Assembly: GCA_945859605.1 (NCBI GenBank)
Contig: OX243821.1
Span: 16,287,899-16,351,898, forward strand
Direction of reading: 5' to 3'
DNA length: 64,000 nt
Source: Lumbricus rubellus
Taxonomy: Eukaryota > Annelida > Clitellata > Crassiclitellata > Lumbricidae
Part shown: positions 23,571 to 35,400 of the stretch, in pieces
Numbering within the stretch: position 1 is the first letter of the stretch
Layout of the letters: each line of letters starts with the position of its first letter
Position numbers and translations under genes: made by a program
Notes under the pieces: generated by a model
Seen by the model: the letters and a program-made list of their open reading frames with translations, nothing else
What the model was told of the DNA's origin: nothing
The model's database searches: none

Positions 23571-23843
23571 TTGGTGCCCGCAGAAGATTTTGCAGGGGGC
23601 AAAAGCCGCAAACCATAATGAAAACTTTAGGCAAAAGCTTTTTAAAAAATGAAATTTAGAACAAGGGTATTTTCCATAGTGGTTTCTGAATGTAGATTTC
23701 TCAGTTTCACCTCGAGTATCATCAGGGCTTCATCGCACTGAAATTTACTTAAAAAGAAAAAGTAGTAATTTAAAAAAATTAAGTGTCAATTTTCCAGTGG
23801 AGGGCCAAGTGCCCACTTTTGCCCCTATGTGCTGGCACCCATG
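23571..23843. mobile_element. hAT-like MITE, GGGCGCCCG family, diverged copy
   Basis: Ends GGTGCCCGCAGAAGATTTT / TGTGCTGGCACCCATG match 12796-13076; no clean target duplication seen. Confidence 0.65.
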
Positions 23844-24170
23844 CCCATAACTGCTACACACTGCACACCTCAGACAATCAACTGCACATTCGATAATGCC
23901 AAATGAACACTTTGTGTCCTGGGATTTAAAAAAACCGTTATGCGAACAAGATGTGAAATTAAGAAGACAATGAGCATTGTCGTAGTTCCATTTACAACGA
24001 GCCTTTGTCTCCAATATATATAGTTAACATAGATCGTTTCAATTTAGCCATCCTTTGAACCTATATTATAGCCTACACAACTGTAGAATCACCCAGGACA
24101 TTGAAGGACCTAACGGTGGAAACACTGCAGCAATAAATAATCCTAAAAAAGTACTTCCTAATACGCACAG

Positions 24171-24232
24171 AGTGCCTCTGAGTAGTTCCTTGAAGGGGTG
24201 CTATATAAATGCTCTGAACGAATGAATGAACT
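24171..24232 (+). mobile_element. SINE/LINE 3' tail fragment
   Basis: GAGTGCCTCTGAGTAG...TTGAAGGGGTGCTATATAAA followed by GAATGAATGAA; head absent. Confidence 0.65.
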
Positions 24233-24399
24233 AGTATTTATTTTGTCACATCTATTTAGCAACAAAATTTGTGGCAGCATACTGGGGGAGGGGGGATTTA
24301 ACCCCATATTCCTGGAAAATCTCACCTTGTCTCAACGTTAGCCTAGACAATGTTTAATATCATTAGTAACACAATGTTACCCAATGACTCTCTCTCTAT

Positions 24400-24700
24400 T
24401 ACAGGACTGGCCACTCGTGAAAATGTTTTGTACGTCCAATTCACGCTCTACCATGGATGTCGAAACACTTAACCCTTTGAACCCTGAGCTCCTGTAACTC
24501 TATGGATAACGTCCCGCTAAAGCGGTCAGCCGGGTTCAAAGGGTTAAAAATCCGTTTCTAATACTAAAAGCTTATGTTTTGAATCTCCAAATGCAAGTTT
24601 GAACTTTGCAAACATAATTATTAATGTAATTATTGAATGCTTCTCCCATGCAAACAAGATGTGCAATTTTCCGGAACCCCAATTATAATATCGCCCCAAA
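24400..24700. repeat. Dispersed unclassified repeat, copy A
   Basis: Shares ATTACAGGACTGG, TTTTGAATCTCCA, AAACATAATTATT and AATTTTCCGGAAC in order with 46675-46895. Interrupted by the TTAA micro-palindrome at 24469-24547. Confidence 0.65.
24469..24547. mobile_element. TTAA micro-palindrome, second family
   Basis: 79 bp from TTAA to TTAA, arms CCCTTTGAACCCTGAGC / GGGTTCAAAGGG. The homologous repeat copy B has a single TTAA at 46742-46745, an empty site. Confidence 0.85.
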
Positions 24701-27372
24701 ACTAGGGATACAACTTGATACATTGAGTCTTGAGTCTCCTTGAAAGTTAGACAAAAGTACACATCTAGCAGGCACTGAAAAGAATGGTTGGCTGGCCAAG
24801 ACAGTTCATGGATGTTCCAAACATTAAACAAGCCAGTTCTGTGCTTGCCAGCAAAGCTTCCAGAGTGAAAAACACGTCAACTTTCTCCGCACATAATCCT
24901 CAAAGAAGAGCATAACCTAAAGTTACAGGGAAGCTTAGCTCAAGCAGTGGTATTACATGCAGACAACATCCATGATAGTCATATACAAACAGCGTACTCA
25001 ATAAATACCAATTATTCTTAGTATATATTTATGCAGACAGAATCGGGTGAGAGCATATCCAGTGATTCTAAACACCACACTTGACCCTGCCAAGACAACA
25101 CTGCGAGAGGAGCTATACAAATTCATAGATACAACGTGATACAATACTCAAGAGGAAATATGTGGATGTATTAAGTCCCACCAACCACCAATAAGCAGTG
25201 CTGAGCAATTATTTATTTTAAGCATAGCACAGCACGAACTAGAAGAAAATTTAAAAATGTTTATAAATGATACTCAGCCCAAGTTTTTCCTTCTCGTTTT
25301 AAGTTTTGTGCATGAAATTAATACTAGCCTCAGCCCTGCCCATTTCTCTCTGTCTGTCTGTTTCAAATTACAATTTCCTTCAGTGACACATCAAACTAAG
25401 TATCGGGCACCTAAGTTTCAGTTAAGGCCAGGTTCATGACCACCGTGAGGGTCAGTTAGGTTCAAGTTAGGCTTTATTTATGGTCAGGTTAGGCCTCGTG
25501 AGAGCCATTAAGAGTCAGGTTAGGCTTTGTGAGGGTCGTTTAGGTTCAGGTTAGGTGTCGTGAGGGTCGGTCAGGGTCAGGTTAGGCATGGTTAGGGTCG
25601 GTAAAGAAAAGTGGTATCATTAGACACTGACCAAAGTTGCTGAAAATGCCAGGCCTCGAAACTACAGTTATACTGAACAAAATTATCTCTGTTAGAAAGT
25701 AGCACCTTGTTCACAACGGATTGAACAGAATTAAATGGTGAAGAATAATCTTCCAGACAATCTTTGATTACTCTATGAACCATTTAGCAACTCCCTGCCT
25801 AATCCAAGGTCAGTGTTTAATCTAGTTCCCCCCCCCCCTGCTTAGGAGGATTCAAGTTTCTAAGAGTGAAGGGGTGGAGAAAAGACCGTTTTTGAAAATG
25901 TTACTTATAGAATTTTTCTGGGGGTAAATTACAACCTTTGCTGATGTAAACAACAGCTCGAGATTTTTTCTGGGGAATGTCATTCATGGGGGACTTCCCC
26001 CACCCCTCCGAGATGCCTAAATTAATTACTTATCCTAGGTTAAATCAGTAAATCAATCAGTTGAAATAGTCATTAATCATAAACAACCAGCATTTAAACA
26101 GAACTCCAGAAAACAATCAAATTGACAATGCAAAAGTTCAACCAACAATTCAGTCAATGTCATGGTAACAATGCCAGAGAATTGAATAGGTAAGATAAAC
26201 AATGAAAAGATATTCAAAACAATGTCTATCATATGCAGAGACTGATGTCAAGACAGCGGCCACATTAGTTTTGCGCTTTTTCCGAGAAAATTGTTAAATG
26301 ACCTGCCACTAAAAACAATCTCAACATACTTGTTTGTCATAAACGTCCCGATATCAACTTAACACTGAAACTGATATGAAACCAATCCTAAAATGTTCCC
26401 ATTTTCTATAATGATTGTCATTATCTTTATTATCATTGTCGTTAAGTTTACTATAACAACCTTTATTATAATACTTAAAACTTTTCATCTGAAGTAAGTG
26501 CAATCCCTCAGAAACCAAAAGTTACACTAGAATCTGTGAATAATAAAAATAATAATAACAATAATAAAATATTTCAGACAGTAGACTTTGGACCCATTCA
26601 ATCCCTGGCTCTGGAGTTTCTAAGCAAGCTAGGCTGTCACTTGTCATGCATTGGTGATGATAGACATGAAATAGTGTATGTCTACATGTCCAATGCCATA
26701 ACCTAGTTGCCTTCAGAGGCACCTTTTCAACAAACCCCAAAGACAAGGCCTGACCATCCAGAAAAATTTCCTGCTTCTAATACCATTTTTTTTATAAATA
26801 CCAAGGGATCATTGTATTGTTACCTCTGGTAAAAAACACCATTTTAATTTTAAGCCCCGGGGGAACTAGGTATCTCAGAGTAAAAAATAATAACAATAAT
26901 AATAATAACAATAAACATAGCCCAATCGCCTTTAAAGATACTTTAGCCTCCTCACATCCTGAAGACGAGGCCAGACTTTACCAAACACTTAAATTCCAGA
27001 AACAAAAACAAAATTAAGTTCCTGGCGAACGAAGCACCACAGGTCAAAAATAGTAATACTGTTATTATTATCAAATTTCGTCAAATTATTACTATCATAT
27101 AACATCGTTAAATATTATCGTCATCACCTACATACATCCAACCGAAACGGAAGTGAGTACAAAACAGAATATTATCCCTCGTGACGCGAAAGCCGTATCT
27201 CCTGTCTCTCCCTAAAAGTTCAACGGCTCTCGTTAAAAAACGACACCGAAAAACCCGCTTCTGTATCACCGTTAATCCTAATTTTATGTCAGATAGCGAG
27301 CGGACAACAGTTAGCCGTACGGCTGCTTTGAACAGTGATAATGAAGCGTGCGGCTGCCACAGGAGCCGAGGC
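24701..27372. other. Intergenic, no gene recognised
   Basis: Mostly unremarkable AT-rich DNA. A short GTCAGGTTAGG-type repeat is at 25440-25600, a poly-C run at 25829-25838 and small AAT microsatellites at 26540 and 26890. No exon supported. Confidence 0.45.
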
Positions 27373-27443
27373 TTAACCCTTTAATGCCGAGATAGTAGTA
27401 AATGGTATGGGAAATCCTATACCTTCCGGCATTAAAGGGTTAA
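27373..27443. mobile_element. piggyBac-like micro-palindrome in the CDP-DAG synthase 3' region
   Basis: 71 bp TTAA to TTAA; nearly the same as 17040-17110. It begins 36 bp beyond the stop codon, so it is probably transcribed as part of the 3' UTR. Confidence 0.85.
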
Positions 27444-27479
27444 GTGGCCGACGATGGAATGAGACTGAGTCCCTGCTCC

Positions 27480-30400
27480 TCAGTTGAGGCTGAGCAGGCC
27501 GCGCTTTCTTAGCGTCTCCTGCAGCATGTTGAAGACCTGCAGCTGTTCCTCTGGTTTCAGGCAGAGCACCTGCTGGACTAGCTTCTGTGGACTGATCGCC
27601 CTACAACCAACAGCAACCAGGTTGATTTATCAAGATATTATAATAATAATAAATAAAAATAATAATTATAGTTTATTCAATCGGATTGCTTTCAAAGCTG
27701 TTTGTTTGTATGTGCACTTGTTATAGCGCCCGTTCAAGATCTCTCTCTTCTCAGAGGCGCTCCCGAATGCAGAGTGGACACTGCATCGGACTTTCACGTC
27801 GAAACGCTGAGCAATTATGAGCAAAGGACTTGCCCAAGGTCCTTACGTGGCGAGGTGGATTCGAACCTTGAACCTTCCGGCTCCAAGGCAACAACGCCAC
27901 CACTACACCACCGCGCCCCTTGCGGTTGACAGACCACAACCAGAGTAAACGGTAGTCATGTAACGTAACAGCTACGACAACATACTTGATGAAACTCGAA
28001 TGGTAGACATGGACAAATGTGGCCATAAGCAGCTGACAATCGAATCGGTCCATGAAACCACCGTGGCCTGGAATTGTATCTCCAAAGTCCTAGACACAAC
28101 GAAAAAATCCAATATTAACAACCAAAATAAATAGATAAACAGTTATCTCTATGGTCGGCTCAAACTGGTCAGTAAAATTATTTCTTTCATTCATTCATTC
28201 ATTCATTCAAGTATTTATATAGCACCTCTTCAAGGAAACTACTCAGAGGTGCTTCCAACTTCAGCAGGGCCAAACAGAACAGTTTTTAAGTGCTTATAGA
28301 ATGTGTCAGAGAGTAATCTAGGGAACAGGCGAAGCTCAAGTGGAAGGGCATTTCATACCACCGGGCCAACCACAAAAAAGCACGACTCTGCATAATAGAG
28401 GTACCAGTCCAGGTATTTATGTATGGATGAAGAGTAGTGAGTGGTACGAGGGTAGACAAAGTGCAGCTGCACTGACTCTATTACCTTGATCTTAAACGCC
28501 CTCTTGAATCCACTCGCAAAGAATCCTCCAAACGGTCCAATGACAGACGCGAACAGCGACATCGAGATGGAGTGAAGGATGAACGGATACAACGTCATCG
28601 TCTTCCAGTCTCTTCCCAACTGAATAATTCAACAACAACAGCGCTTACAATTAATTATTATGGAGAGGTGCTTACAATGTGGGGTGCAGTGGTGTAGTAG
28701 GTATGTTCGTTGCCTTGCAGTCGGAGGGTTGCAGGTTCGAATCCACCTCAAGCCGCCTCGTACGGACCTTGCGCAAGTCCTTTACACGCAATTGCTCGGC
28801 GCTTTGGCGTGAAACTCCGATTCACAAGGACGCAATATCACTGCCCACTACCCCCAAAAATAAATAAATAAATGTTTGTGCATCAGCTGGAGATATTGTT
28901 AAATGTAATTAATTAATAAATTAATTTAATAATGGTGATTTATATACTGCTTCAGATTACTACACAGGAATGCTCTCATCCAAACTTTGGCCAAACCGGA
29001 CAGTTTTAAGGCTGCAATAAAACACAGTTGAATGAACACAAGACATGCATGTTTGTATGTGCACTTGTTATAGAACACCTTTAAGCTCTCTACTCAAACC
29101 TCGAACCTTCCGGCTCCAAGGCAACGACGCCACCACTACACCACCGCGCCCCATGAGTAAACACAAGACATGCTCCTTATAGCCCACGGAAATTATTAAT
29201 CCACGGTAACCTCATGCCAAACAGAGAGAATGATCATCTGAAAAAGCGTTACCACTAGTCCAAAATTCTGCAGAAACTGTGGCAGCGTGTATTCGTGCAA
29301 TCTGAAGACAAAAGTGCGTTCGCAGTCCATCGACAACGCGTCCTTTGACTCATCGTACTCTATCGGACAAACGAAATAGTCGAACTGAAGCAGAACGTAC
29401 GACATCTACAACGATAGTTAAGACAATTGTTTGGTGAAGACAATGGTAATATGAGACAATCATAAACATCAACTACAACTCCATCTACAAAAGGGTTGTA
29501 GTCGAAGGAGTCATAGTTAAAGGAGTCATAGTTAAAGGAGTCGTAGTCGGAGTCACAGTCGAAGGAGTCGCGGTCGAAGGAGTCACAGTCGAAGGAGTCG
29601 CAGCCGAAGGAGTCACAGTCGAAGGAGTCATGGTCGAAGAAGTCGTGGTCGAAAGAGTCGTAGTCGAAGGAGTCGTAGTCGAAGAAGTCGTAATCAAAGG
29701 AGTCGTAGTCGAAGGAGTCATAGTCGAAATAGTCGTAGTCGATTTGGCGACAGTACATTCTGTGATGAATGTAAAGTAAGTAAGTAATTAAGTAATTATA
29801 TCCTTTGTTAATCTATTGCATATCCGCATTCTGGTGTACATGCATACGTCCTAATAATAACCAACAATCAATTGTCAATTTACGAGTATACAACATTCTA
29901 ACCATAAATGTCCTGTGATCATTGCATTCAAACCTCAGTTCATCTTTTTAATCATACCCTTCATCATACAATTAGTATCATACAATGTCATGACTAAATC
30001 GATGATTTTTGAGTTCATGTGCAACACCATTACCCTGCCCTCATCTGAGCCATAGAAATCATTATTATTACTAAATTTTACTGTTATATATTTTTTTGCG
30101 CCCTAGGCATATATGATCCCTCAGGCTTTAAAAACAATAAATACTAAAAGCTGTGTTGTTCTGGAGTTAACGATCATCGTCGTTATTATTATTATTATTA
30201 TTATAAACAACTTCCTTTATTGCAAAATGGACACGTCCCTATTCTAACATTTTGTAACAATATTATTATTATTATGATCATTAGTATCCATAACTTTTGG
30301 AATTGGTTCAATTCTCTCATGCAATTAAGACATGTGTTATTATTATTATTATTATCATTATTATCATTATCAATTGTGGGGCACGGTGGTGTAGTGGTGG

Positions 30401-32360
30401 CGTCGTTGCCTTGAAGCCGGAAGGTTCGAGGGTTCGAATACACCTAGCCGAGTAAGGACCTTGGGCAAGTTCTTCACTCACAATTGCTCAGCGCTTCAGC
30501 GTGAAAATCTGATGCAGTGTCCATTTTGCAATAAAGGAAGTTGTTTATAATAATAATAATAATAGGGCAAAGCCGGGTGCCGTTTTTCAACCGGGTACCG
30601 GGTTCGGGTAGTTTGAATAAAATCTGCTGGGTCCGGTTACCGGGTCGGGTATTAAAAGTAATCGTTAATCTCTAAACTGAGTAGTATGTCTCTACTTTGA
30701 ATGCTGTCAAACGAAAACCACTCAGTTTGTTAGCTACCTTTGGTGAAATTGAGTAAAACTCTTCCCTGTCAGAGTTTTACTACAGTTAAGTTCTGCCAGG
30801 GGTTATTGATTGAGAGGTGCCAGTAATATCTGTTCATGAGCTCTGTGGATAGAATCATTCTATAGTAAAGACATGCTGATCTGTCCAGTCAGGCAAGAGG
30901 AGGTCAGAGGTCAGCAGCCCTGATAAACAGTCCTGTTTCTGTGGTGTATGCAGTCCAACTACATGTAGATACATTTCAAAGTGCACCATCCCTTAATCTG
31001 TGAGATGTATACTTGGTTATATTAGGGAAGGGGGCCGTTAAGCTTGGCTGCAGAATCATATCAACAGGTGGAAGGTATCCCTTCTAACAAGTCCTACCCG
31101 GTAGTCTCTCTGACTTCAATGAGAGTGTGACAGACCAAACAGACTTTAAAGATAAGGGATTAACAGATGACCACTAGCCAACCTATATCCTGGGGTAGCT
31201 ATGGTCAGTGAGCAGCACCTGTATGTATAACATTGTATATATATATATATAAATGAATATAATATGTACATATATATATATACATGTACACTCTTCCCCT
31301 TCCTATACTTCTTCACCTTCTACCACAGTTTCTCCCCTCCCCCTCCATCATCTGTCTCTCTCTGTTAGATATTTCGAACAGCCAAGCAGCAGGAGGAAAA
31401 GGTAATAGACAAGAAAGAGGGGGAAGGAAGAAGGGGAGGGGAAAAAGCATGAAAGAGGGTGCCACTCTTCTATTTAAATGTATATAATATTCCTCTTCTC
31501 CCTCACAGTCTACCACTGTTTGCTCAGGAAGGGGTAGTAGAAGAAAAAGAAGAGGAGGAAAGATAGCATGGAAGAGGGTGATACAAATTCTCCCCTCCTC
31601 CTCTTGCTGGTCCCCTGTTTGAAATAGGATAGTCTAATATAAAGCAACCATCAGCAGGCTGTCTGTGTTCTGTGATTGTCTGTTCATTGTACTGCAATGC
31701 CCAGTTGAGAGATCTTGCAGGTTAACTGTTAAGCCCTTTGATGTGTGGTATGCTAAATTCATAATTACCCACCCGGCCCGGAAGACCTTTCATCACCGGT
31801 TCCGGTTATCTGCCGGGTGTCAAATAACCGGCATTACCGGTTAACCGGTTCAGCCCCCGGCTATGCCCTAAATAATAATGATATAAATATTATAGCAATA
31901 AAATTTAGTAATAATGATGATTTCTCTCGGGAGCGCCTCTGAGTAGAAAGAGAGCTTGAAGGGCGCTATAACAAGTGCACATACAAACAAACAAATGCAC
32001 AACACTTGATATCGAGGCGGGAAATAACGTTTGTAACTGACGATGAGACCAAAGACGATGGTTGCAAACGCTCCACCAATGAATCCTTCCCACGTCTTTT
32101 TCGGAGAGAGTTTGATGAGCGGGGTCTTTCCAAAGAAGAATCCGAACATGTAAGCCATTATGTCGTTGCAGATAATCATCGAAACTGGAACGAGAAACCT
32201 GATGCACGCAACACAAATCCACTACCAGCGTTACAACACAATTCATAAAATAACATATGACTTGGAAACATAATAATCAATCAATCAGAATTTATATAGC
32301 ACCACTTTAAGATCGCCATTCAACTCACAAAATAATATACAACAACTTCACACACTTTAT

Positions 32361-32419
<59 letters not shown>

Positions 32420-35400
32420 GAGAATTTATATAGTACCTCTTTAAGATCGCTAGAACTAGAACAGAAAACTGCCTTATATTTGTGCAAGCATAACATATGT
32501 GAGCCAACATCCCTGTTTACTATACATCATTTTAAAACACAGTTAAAATGGTATTTGATTGAGTCACAGCGTATATAATGCAATATTATGGCAAACGATA
32601 ATAATAATAGTTTTATTGTAAACAATCCAGTTATGGATATGTAAAATTCATCTGATATGTACGCACTACTGCACTTGTTCATTTCAGCACTTTCACACAG
32701 TTTCACTTGTTTGCTTGTTCTGAATTCATGCTTTAATGGTTAATGTCAACTGTACACATAAAAAATAGAAATGAGAATAGGGCGCCCTGTTAGCAGAATG
32801 ATATTGTTCCTTTAGAGTTTCATTTAATTCATTCATTCATTCATTTCATTTTTATTGAACCCAAGAATTTTTTTTACATTTAAAGCAGTACATCAGTAAA
32901 TAATTGTAATAACAGAAGAAATAACACAGCAAATTAGTAGGAAAGCACAGAGAACAAAGGGCACACCTAAAGGGACGGGTCCCGCTGGCAGGGGCCCAGA
33001 GGTTTACCCTTCGACAATTCACAGTTGACACCCATGAACAATTGCAGCAGAAATATGTAATGTACTAATATTTTAGTGACCAATAAAGGTTTTAAATTGA
33101 ATTGAAATCGAACTGAAGTTTAAAAATGAGTTGAGTTCAACTTTATGGCAGGATGTAAGGTGTCCATTGTTCATCTCGGCTGGTATGGACTTACCAGATA
33201 AGACCTTCAAAGATGTTCTGCATGATGAGATGCGACTGAGTAACGATGATCAGCAGAGTAACATGAGTCCAGCCGAACTAAAACACAAACACAAACATAA
33301 CATGAGTCCAGCCGAACTAAAACACAAACATAACATGAGTCCAGCCGAACTAAAACACAAACATCAGGTACAAACTTGTTTGTTCCACGAGCTAAGACCA
33401 CAATTGGGGCGTGGTGGTGACATCGTTGCCTTGGAGCCGGAAGGCTCGAGGTTCAAATCCACCTCACTGCATAGGGACCTTGGGCAAGTCCTTCACTCAC
33501 AATTGGCCAGCGCTTCGGCATGAAACTCCGATGCAGTGTCCGCTCTGCATTCGGGAGCGCCTCTGAGTAGAGAGAGCTTGAAGGAGCACTATAGCAAGCA
33601 TAGGCGTACGGGAGGTTTCAGAAGTGGGGGGGCAAAGATTTCACTTCTGCCCGAAAAATTTATCCGGCCAAAAAGTTGGTCGTCCGCGACTATTTTTGCC
33701 CGAAAAACCAGATTTGCCCGAAACTTGACGACCTTTTTTTTTTTTTTTTTTAGTCGTCCGCGACTTTTTTTGCCCGAAAAACCAGATTTGCCCGAAACTT
33801 GACGACCTTTTTTATGTTTTTTTTAGTCGTCCGCGACTTTTTTGCCCGAAAAAACCACCAAACTTGCCCGAATTTGGGGGGGCAATTGCCCCCCCTGCAC
33901 CCCCGCCTCGTACGCCTATGATAGCAAGTGCGCATACAAACATAGATCTTTGGACTGCTATTCAACAGCACTGTTCAATTCTTAGTAGCTGGTCTCACAA
34001 TTTGGAATTAACTCCCTTCCCTGTTACACTGCACTTATTTATTTAATTATTTATTTATTTATCGCATTAGCTAAAAGTGCCCTTCACAATCCCTACTCAG
34101 AGGCGCTCCCAACTACAGTGCGAACACTGCACTGGAGTTTCATGCCAAAGCACATGAGCAATTGCGAGTAAAGGACTTGCTCAAGGTCCCTACGCGGCGG
34201 TTTGAGGTGGATTCGAACATGGTTCAAAGGCACCGAACCCACCACGCCCCACAAACTGCCCAGGGGCCACTCCATTTCATTCCTTAAGAATCTCGAAATT
34301 CAGCTGTGGTTGGGCCGGGAGTGCTTAATCTAGATGTGCTATATAAAATAGTCATTAAGTAATAAATAATAACAGTAATAATAATAAAGATAATAATAAA
34401 TAATAATAATAAAGAGATGTTAATAAATAATTAATAAGAGCTTTGAAGAAGTTACTTTAAAAAGTCCCTGCACTGTGGCAATCACATTTTTTTATTTATA
34501 ATCAACTACCACTCTCCTCATAACACTGACGCACGCTTATGAAAGCAACAGGACCAATTTATGACATGTTTACATAAGACAAGAGCATAATATGTATTGT
34601 ATGTGCAAATTATTGTGCATATCTCCATGTGTATATTAGGGTGGAGTGAAAAACCCGAAATTTTGAAATTCAAAATGTAATAGCAAAATAAAGTTGTCTA
34701 ATGATATGGGGTCATGAAATGTCGAAAAAGTTTTGAAAAATATTCATGTCTTCCTTTTGCCCCAGAGGGCCAAAGTTTCGAAAAATTGTCTTTTTTAAAG
34801 AAAATTTATGGTTTTCTTATGAAATATTTTTCATGCAACACAATTTATCACCATACAATATACCGTTGGAAAGAGCTCTTAAAACTGAATAAATTGATGT
34901 GTTAATTTTCAGAATATTCCCATATTTCTAGAAGATATTAACTTTTTACGATACCCCACATTCGCGACATGTCGCTATGCCTGAAAACTGTAAAACACTA
35001 ATAACTTTTTTATCCTTTGAGATATTTCAACTTGTGATATGTCATTCGATTCAGTTTAAGACGGCCTTTTTAACGGTGCATTGAAACTTACAAAACCCTC
35101 CACGAAGATTTTAGAACGCACATGAAACCATACAAAAAGAGGAAACTAAAGAAAAATATTGGAAAAAATTGCAAAACTATGAAAAAAGGTGTAGAGAAAA
35201 ACTTTTTGACATTGCAGACTGCAAATACACCAGTGACAATTGGAAATGTTCCAAAGCCAGAAGATGCGATGAGAGTAAATAGAGTTCCAACTTGATCATG
35301 ATACAATAATTTAAATAATACAACAAAATTTAATTTTTTGGGGATTTCCGAAAAACCTTTGACTGTATTCTATAGAAGTTGACGTGCTGAACACGATGGT

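Noticed and set aside
29360..29758. Minus-strand frame rich in Asp, Tyr, Ser and Phe (132 codons)
   Set aside because: It is the translation of a 15-bp minisatellite; no homology or splice context.
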